Assembly (NCBI GenBank): GCA_026625625.1
Contig: CP113055.1
Location: forward strand, 188,501 to 252,500
Source: Blastomonas sp. SL216
GTDB lineage: Bacteria > Pseudomonadota > Alphaproteobacteria > Sphingomonadales > Sphingomonadaceae
Direction of reading: 5' to 3'
Length of the DNA stretch: 64,000 nucleotides
In this document: in pieces, positions 57,127 to 64,000 of the stretch
Layout of the letters: the number at the start of each line of letters is the position of its first letter
Numbering within the stretch: position 1 is the first letter of the stretch
Position numbers and translations under genes: made by a program
Notes under the pieces: generated by a model
Told to the model about the DNA's origin: nothing
The model's input: only the letters and a program-made list of their open reading frames with translations
Database searches by the model: none

Positions 57127-57354
57127 ATGGACGCAGAAGCTGCAAAACTGGTCGGTGCTGGCCTGGCTGCAATCGGTGCCGGCATGGCCGCCATCGGCGT
57201 GGGTAACGTGTTCGGTTCGTTCCTGGAAAGCGCACTGCGCAACCCGGCTGCTGCCGATGGCCAGCAGGGCCGTCTGTTCATCGGCTTCGCCGCTGCCGAA
57301 CTTCTCGGCCTGCTGGCGTTCGTCGTGGCGATGATCCTGATCTTCGTTGCCTGA
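57127..57354 (+). CDS. atpE: ATP synthase subunit c (AtpE)
   Basis: A 75-residue hairpin protein of the c-ring: two transmembrane helices (about 8-35 and 50-74) joined by the polar loop ALRNPAAADGQQG. The proton-carrying carboxylate is Glu58 (FAAAELLG). A strong AAGGAG precedes the ATG, as expected for the most abundant F0 subunit. The 57-nt gap from atpB is the longest before it in the operon. Confidence 0.97.
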   Translation: MDAEAAKLVGAGLAAIGAGMAAIGVGNVFGSFLESALRNPAAADGQQGRLFIGFAAAELLGLLAFVVAMILIFVA

Positions 57355-57432
57355 TTTCCGCGGGATCGGGGTCCGGTGTTCGCACCGGCCCCGTCCGCAC
57401 CTACAAGATTCTGATCCACGGATAGCTTCGAT

Positions 57433-57927
57433 ATGCCCCAGATAGACCAGATCATGACCACTTACGGGTCCCAGCTTTTCTGGCTGGTGATCACGTTCGG
57501 GCTGATTTACTTCGTGATCGGGCGCTCGATGTTTCCCAAGATCCAGGGCACGGTCGATCAGCGCAAGGCCAAGATTGCCGGCGACATCGCCGCTGCCAAG
57601 GCCGCGCACGCCCGCGCTGATGAAATCGAGGAAGAATATCGCCTGGCCCATGCCAAGGCCCGCGATGCGGCGCTCGCCGTGACAGCGGAAGCCAAGGCCA
57701 AGGGTGCGCGCGAAGCCGAAGCCAAGGTGCGTGAGGCCGATGTCGGCATCGCATCGCATCTGGCCGAAGCGGAAGCTGCGATTGCTGCCCAGCAGACCGC
57801 GGCCCTGACCGAGATCGAGGCGGTGGCTGTCGAAGCGGCACAGGATATCGTCGCCCGGCTGACCCCGGCAAAGATCACCAAGCCGCAGGTCAACCGTGCG
57901 GTCAAGGGAGCGCTGGCCGATGCTTGA
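57433..57927 (+). CDS. atpG: ATP synthase subunit b' (AtpF')
   Basis: A 164-residue peripheral-stalk subunit with one transmembrane helix (about 14-32) and a long charged coiled coil rich in Ala/Glu/Lys (about 40-160). The presence of distinct b and b' genes is typical of photosynthetic and other alphaproteobacteria. It overlaps the b gene by 8 nt. The symbol for b' varies (atpF2 or atpG). Confidence 0.92.
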   Translation: MPQIDQIMTTYGSQLFWLVITFGLIYFVIGRSMFPKIQGTVDQRKAKIAGDIAAAKAAHARADEIEEEYRLAHAKARDAALAVTAEAKAKGAREAEAKVREADVGIASHLAEAEAAIAAQQTAALTEIEAVAVEAAQDIVARLTPAKITKPQVNRAVKGALADA

Positions 57928-58471
57928 CCTCATCATCCTCGCCTCGGAAGCAGGCGAACATGCTGACCCCTCCGTGGGCGGCGTCCACCTGCTGAACGCG
58001 ACCTTCTTCGTTTCTGCCGCGATGCTGATCCTGATCGGCATCATCCTGTGGAAGAAGGTGCCTGCTGCGGTCGCCGCATCGCTCGATGCGAAGATCGCCG
58101 GTATCAAGGCCGAACTCGACGAAGCCCAGACGCTGCGTGCCGAAGCCGAAAAGCTGCGCGCCGAATATGAGGCCAAGCTGGCCTCTGCTTCGAAGGAAGC
58201 TGCGGACATGAATGCCCGCGCCGAAGCCGAAGCCGAAGCCGTGCTCGCCAAGGCGCGCACCGATGCGGAAAACCTGATCGCACGTCGCCAGAAAATGGCG
58301 ACCGACAAGATCGCTGCCGCCGAGCGTGCTGCCGTCGCCGAAATCCGCGAAAAGGTGGCCAAGGCAGCGACGGGCGCAGCCGCCAAGCTGATCGCCGAAA
58401 ACCACGGTGCGGAAGCCGACCAGGCACTGGTCGATCACACCGTCGCCGAACTCGGCACCCGGCTGAACTGA
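57920..58471 (+). CDS. atpF: ATP synthase subunit b (AtpF)
   Basis: A 183-residue peripheral-stalk subunit: one transmembrane helix (about 25-45) preceded by a short periplasmic segment, then an Ala/Glu/Lys/Arg coiled coil. ATG 57920 lies inside the end of b' and is preferred over 57896. It ends the F0 operon; the F1 genes are not in this window, consistent with the split F0/F1 organisation in alphaproteobacteria. Confidence 0.95.
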   Translation: MLDLIILASEAGEHADPSVGGVHLLNATFFVSAAMLILIGIILWKKVPAAVAASLDAKIAGIKAELDEAQTLRAEAEKLRAEYEAKLASASKEAADMNARAEAEAEAVLAKARTDAENLIARRQKMATDKIAAAERAAVAEIREKVAKAATGAAAKLIAENHGAEADQALVDHTVAELGTRLN

Positions 58472-58503
58472 TCACGCTCCTCCCCTTTCGGGAGAGGGAA
58501 ATG

Positions 58504-58531
58504 TCGCCTGGCCAGCTTGCTGGCCAGGCGA
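58504..58531. repeat. 13-bp perfect palindrome after the F0 operon
   Basis: TCGCCTGGCCAGC (58504-58516) and GCTGGCCAGGCGA (58519-58531) are exact reverse complements with a 2-nt centre. It lies 33 nt past atpF. No T-run follows, so it may be a Rho-dependent or RNA-stabilising hairpin, or a dispersed palindromic element. Confidence 0.6.
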
Positions 58532-58659
58532 ACGTGTTTCTGCGGGGCGCTCTTGATGCTTCTCGCTTGAGGGCAGGGGGCCAGCGTGCAGGGGCCAGAC
58601 GCCAAAGCATCGCCAGCCCATTGACCTGATGACTCCGCCGCGCCACATGCAGCGACATC

Positions 58660-60603
58660 ATGGCAGGCCGTCCCGCTCATCCCAATGACAGCAACCCGCG
58701 CGCACCCGACCGCTTTCTTGAAGAAGCGGCGACGTACAGCGTGCGCGGAGCCGATGCGCCGGACCTCGACACCGGGATAGCCGCGATCCGCAATACGTTG
58801 AAAACGCTGCCCACGCGACCTGGCGTCTATCGCATGATCGATGCGCGCGGCGATGTGCTCTATGTCGGTAAGGCGCGTGCACTTAAGAACCGCGTGACCA
58901 ACTACACCCAGGTAGACAAGCTGCCGCGCCGGTTGCAGCGCATGGTCTCGCTGACCCGGTCGATGATGATCGTCACGACCAACAGCGAGGCCGAGGCGCT
59001 GCTGCTGGAGGCGCAGCTGATCAAACGCTATCGTCCGGCGTACAATGTGCTGCTGCGCGACGACAAGAGCTTCCCCTATATCCTGCTGCGCGAGGATCAC
59101 GATTTTCCGCGCATGTCGAAATATCGCGGCGCTCAGAAGTACAAGGGCCAGTATTTCGGCCCCTTCGCCAGCGCCGGATCGGTGACCAGCACGCTCAATT
59201 CGCTGCAGAAGCTGTTCCTGCTGCGCTCCTGCTCGGACAGCTTCTTCGCCAACCGCTCGCGGCCGTGCCTGCTGTACCAGATCAAGCGCTGCTCGGCCCC
59301 GTGCGTCGACCGGATCAGCAAGGAGGACTACGCTGCCCTGGTGGGCGATGCGCGCGCCTTTCTGACCGGCAAGTCGACCGATGTGCAGGCCAAGCTGGGC
59401 AAGAAGATGGAGACCGCAGCCGAGGCGCTCGATTTCGAAAGCGCGGCGGCCTATCGCGACCGGCTGAAGGCGCTGACCTTCATCCAGGGCAGCCAGGCGG
59501 TCAATGCGCAGGGGATTGCCGATGCCGATGTGTTCGCCATGGCCAGCCAGGGCGGCACCGTGTGCATCCAGGCGTTCTTCATCCGCGCCGGGCAGAACTG
59601 GGGCCATCGCAGCTTCTTCCCCGCGCATGTCCAGGATCTGGACGAGGCGGAGATCCTGACCAGCTTCCTGATGCAATTCTATCAGGACATGCCGCCGCCC
59701 AAGCTGATCCTGACCGACCGCCAGCCGTTCGAATGCGATCTGATGCTGGAGGCCCTGTCGGCCAACCGCACGAGCAAGCTGGAGCTGCTGGTGCCGCAGC
59801 GCGGCGAGCGCAAGCGGCTGATCGACCAGGCGCAGCGCAATGCAACCGAGGCCTTGCAGCGCCGTGTCGCGGAGAGCGCGAGCACCGCCAAGCACCTGAC
59901 CGAGATGGCCGAGCTGTTCGGGCTCGATGGCCCCCCCGACCGGATCGAGGTCTATGACAACAGCCATATCCAGGGCACCAATGCGCTCGGCGCAATGGTC
60001 GTTGCGGGGCCGGAGGGCTTTCGCAAGGCGGCCTATCGCAAGTTCAATATCAAGCGCGCCGAGACAGTGCCGGGCGATGACTATGCGATGATGCGCGAAG
60101 TGTTCGAACGCCGCTTCGCCCGTGCGCAGAGCGAGGATCCGGATCGCAGCGGCGGCGACTGGCCCGATCTGGTGCTGGTCGATGGCGGCAAGGGCCAGCT
60201 CAAGGCCGCAATGGAGGCGTTGGCGGGGCTGGGCATCGATGACGTTGCGCTGGTCGGCGTCGCCAAGGGGCCCGACCGCAATGCCGGGCGCGAGACCTTC
60301 TTCCTGCCCGATGGCAAGGAATTCACCCTGCCGGTGAACAGCCCGGTACTGTTCTACCTGCAGCGGCTACGCGACGAGGCGCATCGCTTCGCCATCGGCG
60401 CGCATCGCGGCAAGCGCAAGAAGGCGATGACCACCAGCCCGCTCGACGAGGTGCCCGGCATCGGCCCGGCGCGCAAACGCGCGCTGCTGATGCATTTCGG
60501 CACCGCCAAGGCGGTGCGCAGCGCCAGCCTGGAGGATCTGCAAAAGGCCCCCGGCGTGTCCAAGGCGATGGCGCAGATGGTCTATGACTATTTCCGGGGA
60601 TGA
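58660..60603 (+). CDS. uvrC: UvrABC excision nuclease subunit C
   Basis: A 647-residue UvrC, which makes both incisions in nucleotide excision repair. It has a GIY-YIG domain (about 48-130, RPGVYRMIDARGDVLYVGKAR), a UVR motif (about 245-280, LDFESAAAYRDRL), an RNase H-like endonuclease domain (about 370-560, DNSHIQGTNALGAMVV and LVLVDGGKGQL) and a C-terminal helix-hairpin-helix pair (about 585-645). About 45 N-terminal residues precede the GIY-YIG domain, somewhat longer than usual, so a later start remains possible. Confidence 0.97.
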   Translation: MAGRPAHPNDSNPRAPDRFLEEAATYSVRGADAPDLDTGIAAIRNTLKTLPTRPGVYRMIDARGDVLYVGKARALKNRVTNYTQVDKLPRRLQRMVSLTRSMMIVTTNSEAEALLLEAQLIKRYRPAYNVLLRDDKSFPYILLREDHDFPRMSKYRGAQKYKGQYFGPFASAGSVTSTLNSLQKLFLLRSCSDSFFANRSRPCLLYQIKRCSAPCVDRISKEDYAALVGDARAFLTGKSTDVQAKLGKKMETAAEALDFESAAAYRDRLKALTFIQGSQAVNAQGIADADVFAMASQGGTVCIQAFFIRAGQNWGHRSFFPAHVQDLDEAEILTSFLMQFYQDMPPPKLILTDRQPFECDLMLEALSANRTSKLELLVPQRGERKRLIDQAQRNATEALQRRVAESASTAKHLTEMAELFGLDGPPDRIEVYDNSHIQGTNALGAMVVAGPEGFRKAAYRKFNIKRAETVPGDDYAMMREVFERRFARAQSEDPDRSGGDWPDLVLVDGGKGQLKAAMEALAGLGIDDVALVGVAKGPDRNAGRETFFLPDGKEFTLPVNSPVLFYLQRLRDEAHRFAIGAHRGKRKKAMTTSPLDEVPGIGPARKRALLMHFGTAKAVRSASLEDLQKAPGVSKAMAQMVYDYFRG

Positions 60604-60612
60604 TTGCATTTT

Positions 60613-60629
60613 TATACCATTTTGGTATA
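60613..60629. promoter_or_regulatory. Palindromic operator of the brnTA module
   Basis: TATACCA (60613-60619) and TGGTATA (60623-60629) form a perfect 7-bp inverted repeat with a 3-nt centre, 9 nt after the uvrC stop and 10 nt before the toxin start. BrnT-BrnA complexes repress their own operon by binding such palindromes. The AT-rich site probably overlaps the promoter. Confidence 0.7.
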
Positions 60630-60639
60630 TCGGCGATCC

Positions 60640-60909
60640 ATGCAGTTCGAGTTCGATCCCGCAAAGAGCGCGTTGAACAAGCAGAAGCACGGCATCGATT
60701 TTGTCGAGGCGCAGGCGCTTTGGGATGGACGTGCCAGCTACATCATTGAAGCAAGGCATGACGGAGAACTCCGCTATGCCTTGATTGGCAAGATTGACGG
60801 GAAGGTCTGGACGGCGATCCATACCATTCGAGATGGGATGTTTCGGATTATTTCCGTGAGGCGGGGGCGTGAAGCAGAGGTGCGATATTATGAAGCCCAA
60901 GACCATTAG
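60640..60909 (+). CDS. brnT: BrnT-family type II toxin
   Basis: An 89-residue toxin of the BrnT family, RelE/barnase-like ribonucleases that cleave RNA. The family signature is clear: FEFDPAKSALNKQKHGIDF at the N-terminus and a C-terminal RIISVRRGREAEVRYYE, which carries the catalytic Arg/Glu/Tyr residues. ATG 60640 is preferred; the longer frame from 60604 starts in the uvrC stop and lies over the operator. It overlaps the antitoxin gene by 20 nt. Confidence 0.92.
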   Translation: MQFEFDPAKSALNKQKHGIDFVEAQALWDGRASYIIEARHDGELRYALIGKIDGKVWTAIHTIRDGMFRIISVRRGREAEVRYYEAQDH

Positions 60910-61213
60910 TGCAGAAGAATTTGACCGGATGTTCGACGATGGCGAGGACATAAGCGAATATCTCGATTGGTCGACAGCACGCCGGTTGCATGAGCCTGCC
61001 AAGCGCGTAAATGTCGATTTCCCCGCTGACGTCGTCTCAAAACTTGATCGCGCGGCAAAGCGACGCGGTGTTTCGCGTCAGGCATTGATCAAGATGTGGA
61101 TTGTGGCCCAACTCGATAACGAAGCCCTGGTCAACAGGTCGAGCAGCCGGAGCGAGGCGGTCGGAGCTGCCCAGCAATCCGAAAATGAACCGAAACTCGA
61201 CAACGCGGCCTGA
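60890..61213 (+). CDS. brnA: BrnA-family antitoxin
   Basis: A 107-residue ribbon-helix-helix antitoxin. The RHH core is VNVDFPADVVSKLDRAAKRRGVSR followed by QALIKMWIVAQL (about residues 44-80); the N-terminal part (SAEEFDRMFDDGEDISEYLD) binds the toxin. The C-terminal 25 residues are a Ser/Glu/Asn-rich extension. ATG 60890 has AGAGG upstream. It neutralises BrnT and, as a dimer, should bind the palindrome at 60613. Confidence 0.92.
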   Translation: MKPKTISAEEFDRMFDDGEDISEYLDWSTARRLHEPAKRVNVDFPADVVSKLDRAAKRRGVSRQALIKMWIVAQLDNEALVNRSSSRSEAVGAAQQSENEPKLDNAA

Positions 61214-61228
61214 AATTTTTACAGTTGC

Positions 61229-61963
61229 ATGCCCGTCATCCGCACCTCCGCGATCGTCTGCACGGTGCGCAAGCATGGCGAGCATGGCGCGGTGGTGCGG
61301 CTGTTCACGCCCAATCATGGGCTGCAATCGGGCTATGTGCGGGGAGGGCGGTCGACGGCGTTGCGCCCGGTGCTGATGCCCGCGAACCTGGTGACGGCGG
61401 AGCTGCGCAGCCGGGTGAATGACCAGCTTGCCGGGCTGACGGTCGAACTCGCGGAGAGCCGCGCGCCTTTCTACAGCGAGCCGCTCGCTGCTGCGGCGTT
61501 CGAATGGGTGACGTTGCTCACCGCGACGGTCGCGCCAGAGGACCAGCCATTTCCGCGTCTTTACGCCGCGCTGACGGCGCTGCTCGACCTGGTCTGTGCG
61601 GCCCCCTCGGCGCGATGGTGGCTGCGCGCGATGGTGCGCTATGAGGCGCTGCTGCTGGCCGAGCTGGGCTTCGGGCTTGATGTGGAGCGCTGTGCGGTGA
61701 CCGGCGAGCGCGAGGATCTGGCCTATGTCAGCCCGCGCACCGGGCGCGCGGTGTCGCTGCACGCCGCCGGGGTCTATGCCGAAAAGCTGCTGGTGCTGCC
61801 TGCGTTCATGACCGGCGATGAAGAGCCCGACTGGGAACAGCTGATGCAGGGCTTTGCGCTGACCGGGCATTTCATCGAGCGCCAGTTCTTCACCGACCGC
61901 CGTGCCGATGCGCTCGCCGCGCGGGCGATGCTGATCGATCGGGTGCGGCGCATGGTGGGCTGA
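61229..61963 (+). CDS. recO: DNA repair protein RecO
   Basis: A 244-residue RecO of normal length: N-terminal OB fold (about 1-80, [24 protein letters not shown], with the GYVRGGRS loop) and a helical C-terminal domain. The zinc-finger cysteines of some RecO proteins are reduced to one Cys in the CAVTGERED segment, as is common in alphaproteobacteria. It loads RecA on gapped DNA with RecR. It starts 15 nt after brnA, so it may share transcripts with the toxin-antitoxin module and uvrC. Confidence 0.92.
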   Translation: MPVIRTSAIVCTVRKHGEHGAVVRLFTPNHGLQSGYVRGGRSTALRPVLMPANLVTAELRSRVNDQLAGLTVELAESRAPFYSEPLAAAAFEWVTLLTATVAPEDQPFPRLYAALTALLDLVCAAPSARWWLRAMVRYEALLLAELGFGLDVERCAVTGEREDLAYVSPRTGRAVSLHAAGVYAEKLLVLPAFMTGDEEPDWEQLMQGFALTGHFIERQFFTDRRADALAARAMLIDRVRRMVG

Positions 61964-62042
61964 TCGGATCACCCGCAAAACAATGTTGCGGAAATGCGCT
62001 GCCGGACGCTATGCGCGCCTCCACAACAGACAGGATGACCCC

Positions 62043-63101
62043 ATGAAAATTGCCATTCTCCCCGGTGACGGCATCGGCCCCGAAATCATGGCCGAGGCGG
62101 TGCGCGTGCTGCGCGCGCTCGATCTGCCGGGGATGGAATTGCATGACGGGCTGGTCGGCGCTGCCGCCTGGCGCGTCCACGGCCATCCGCTGCCGCCAGA
62201 GACGCTCAAGCTGATGCACGAATGCGACGCGCTGCTGTTTGGTGCGGTGGGTGATCCCGCCTGTGATGGTCTCGAGCGGCATCTGCGCCCCGAACAGGCG
62301 GTACTGGGGATGCGCAAGGAGCTGGGCCTGTTCGCCAACCTGCGTCCGGCCAAGGTGTTTCCGGGGCTGGAAGCGCACAGCTCGCTGCGTCCCGAGGTCG
62401 CAGGCGCGATCGACCTGATGATCGTGCGCGAACTCAACGGTGACGTGTATTTCGGCGAGAAGGGCATGCGCACCACCGCCGATGGCCAGCGCGAAGGCTA
62501 TGACATCATGTCGTACAGCGAGAGCGAGGTCCGCCGCATCGCGCATGTCGCCTTCCGTACCGCGCAAGGCCGGTCGGGCCGGCTGTGCTCGGTGGACAAG
62601 GCCAATGTGCTCGAAACCTCGCAGCTGTGGCGCGACGTGATGATCGAGGTGTCGGCGGAATATCCCGATGTGACGCTTGAGCATATGTATGTCGACAATG
62701 CCGCGATGCAGCTGGTCCGCGCGCCGGGCAAGTTCGACACCATCGTTACCGGAAATCTTTTCGGCGATATCCTGTCCGATCAGGCGAGCATGTGCGTCGG
62801 CTCGATCGGCCTGCTCGCCTCGGCGTCGCTGGGTGCGGAGCAGACCGCGTTCGGCACCAAGGGGGCGTACGAACCAATCCACGGCAGCGCGCCCGATATC
62901 GCGGGCAAGGGCCTGGCCAATCCGGTCGCGATGATCCTCTCCGCCGCGATGATGCTGCGCCACAGTTTCAGCCTGGAAGCCGAAGCCGCGCGGATCGAGG
63001 CAGCGGTGGCGAGCGCGCTCAATGCAGGCGCGCTGGGTGCAGACCTGGGCGGGACCATGGGGACAGTCGCGATTGGCGATGCGGTGCTGGCGGCGCTCTA
63101 A
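62043..63101 (+). CDS. leuB: 3-isopropylmalate dehydrogenase
   Basis: A 352-residue NAD-dependent enzyme of leucine biosynthesis that oxidatively decarboxylates 3-isopropylmalate. It has [11 protein letters not shown] at the N-terminus, [34 protein letters not shown], the catalytic Lys/Asp regions ([22 protein letters not shown]) and [14 protein letters not shown]. The start is ATG 62043. The last 4 nt overlap the convergent purD stop, so there is no room for a terminator between them. Confidence 0.97.
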   Translation: MKIAILPGDGIGPEIMAEAVRVLRALDLPGMELHDGLVGAAAWRVHGHPLPPETLKLMHECDALLFGAVGDPACDGLERHLRPEQAVLGMRKELGLFANLRPAKVFPGLEAHSSLRPEVAGAIDLMIVRELNGDVYFGEKGMRTTADGQREGYDIMSYSESEVRRIAHVAFRTAQGRSGRLCSVDKANVLETSQLWRDVMIEVSAEYPDVTLEHMYVDNAAMQLVRAPGKFDTIVTGNLFGDILSDQASMCVGSIGLLASASLGAEQTAFGTKGAYEPIHGSAPDIAGKGLANPVAMILSAAMMLRHSFSLEAEAARIEAAVASALNAGALGADLGGTMGTVAIGDAVLAAL

Positions 63102-64000
63102 CCCCGCTCGCGCGCCACTTCGCGCCAGCCGATGTCGCGGCGGCAGAAGCCGGTGGGGAAATTGATCGCATCGACGGCGGCATAGGCCGCACGCTGCGCC
63201 TCGGTGACGCTGCTGCCGGTCGCGGTGACGTTGAGCACGCGGCCGCCGTTGGCGACAAGTGCGCCATCCTTCAGCGCGGTGCCTGCGTGGAAGACCTTTG
63301 CGCCGCCGGTATCGCCCAGTGCAATCGCGCCACCCTTTTCGGGCGTGCCCGGATAGCCCTTGGCGGCCATCACCACGGTGAGCGCATAGCCATCGGAAAA
63401 GCGGGGAGGGGGGCAATTCGCTAGCTCGCCCATGGCGGTCGCCAGCAGCAACTCGGCCAGATCGCTCTGCAGCCGGGTCATCAGCACCTGACATTCCGGG
63501 TCGCCAAAGCGGCAGTTATATTCGATCAGCTTCGGGCCTTCGCTGGTCAGCATCAGTCCGGCGAACAGCACGCCTGAATAGGGCAGCCCTTCGGCGGCCA
63601 GCGTGGCGACGGTCGGCGCGATGATGCGCTCCATCACTTGCGCTTCCAGTTCGGCCGTCAGCACCGGGGCAGGGCTGTACGCGCCCATGCCGCCGGTGTT
63701 GGGGCCGGTGTCGCCTTCGCCCACCCGCTTGTGGTCCTGCGCCGATCCGAACGCGACAATCGCGCTGCCATCGGTGATCGCAAAGAAGCTCGCCTCTTCT
63801 CCGCACATGAACTCCTCGATCACCACTTCGGCCCCGGCCTCGCCAAAGGCACCGGCGAACATATGGCCGATGGCATCGTCGGCCTCCTCGCCAGTTTCGG
63901 TGATGATCACGCCCTTGCCGGCTGCCAGCCCGTCAGCCTTGATCACCACCGGCAGGTCGAAATCGGCCAGCGCCGCGCGTGCCTCTGCGGCATGGCTTGC
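63098..64000 (-). CDS. purD: Phosphoribosylamine--glycine ligase (PurD), 5' partial
   Basis: The last 300 or so residues of GAR synthetase, the ATP-grasp enzyme of the second step of purine biosynthesis. The frame runs open off the window end, so the start and roughly 120-130 N-terminal residues are outside. Visible are the ATP-binding strand [43 protein letters not shown] and the metal-site [12 protein letters not shown]. The stop TAG overlaps the leuB stop on the other strand. Confidence 0.95.
   Translation of the reverse strand, partial: ASHAAEARAALADFDLPVVIKADGLAAGKGVIITETGEEADDAIGHMFAGAFGEAGAEVVIEEFMCGEEASFFAITDGSAIVAFGSAQDHKRVGEGDTGPNTGGMGAYSPAPVLTAELEAQVMERIIAPTVATLAAEGLPYSGVLFAGLMLTSEGPKLIEYNCRFGDPECQVLMTRLQSDLAELLLATAMGELANCPPPRFSDGYALTVVMAAKGYPGTPEKGGAIALGDTGGAKVFHAGTALKDGALVANGGRVLNVTATGSSVTEAQRAAYAAVDAINFPTGFCRRDIGWREVARERG

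Noticed and set aside
56283-57206. A single 307-codon reading of the first atpB frame
   Set aside because: After residue 62 the product turns into an Arg-rich sequence unrelated to subunit a, while the conserved sequence continues in the +1 frame.

Overview
The window is GC-rich chromosomal DNA from an alphaproteobacterium, most likely of the Sphingomonadales. The reasons are a F0 operon of the form atpI-atpB-atpE-atpF'-atpF with a separate b' subunit, TonB-dependent uptake, NodT-type efflux lipoproteins, Leu/Ala/Arg-rich proteins and dense packing with many 4-nt ATGA stop/start overlaps. Genus is not resolved. No insertion sequence, prophage, CRISPR array or rRNA is visible. The two tRNA genes are tRNA-Ser(GGA) and tRNA-Met(CAT).

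Layout. 1-4165: the end of a heavy-metal-type RND pump and its TolC partner. 4322-7981: a carbohydrate-oxidation set (decayed MFS fragment, gluconate-2-dehydrogenase subunit 3-like protein, GMC oxidoreductase, ThuA-domain protein). 8099-11308: a MacAB-like exporter. 11311-19933: an IclR-controlled catabolic island with a citryl-CoA-lyase-like protein, a type III CoA-transferase, the IclR regulator, a TonB receptor, a WrbA-like flavoprotein, a VOC protein, an alpha/beta hydrolase and a MetE-like zinc protein. 19950-25913: a four-gene signalling cassette (response regulator-kinase, CheB, CheR, CHASE3-GAF hybrid kinase with three receivers). 26015-29714: a three-subunit molybdenum aldehyde/xanthine-type oxidoreductase. 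29715-31091: an AT-rich gap and an FkbM methyltransferase with a TTG start. 31196-37677: tRNA-Ser, an atypical nucleotide cyclase, a cyclophilin-like protein, alanine dehydrogenase, an SDR, a small exported protein, an HTH-TM-TPR protein and tRNA-Met. 37873-45061: an FAD reductase and a complete HAE1-type RND tripartite pump. 45113-51806: a DEAD-box helicase, a Tudor-like exported protein, a chemoreceptor, an HI0933-like flavoprotein and RadC. 51911-55703: a YdbH-YnbE-YdbL envelope operon closed by a strong terminator. 55908-58471: the ATP synthase F0 operon. 58660-64000: uvrC, a BrnT/BrnA toxin-antitoxin pair, recO, leuB and the end of purD.

The most interesting part is 11311-19933. Its two promoter regions each carry two 13-bp palindromes TTCG-N5-CGAA with the same 6-bp spacer, so four sites appear to tie three transcription units to the embedded IclR regulator. 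The enzyme set does not match a catabolic pathway I can name, so it is the best candidate for an undescribed system. A second notable point is a one-base frameshift in atpB, an essential gene, which is either a sequence error or a real lesion.
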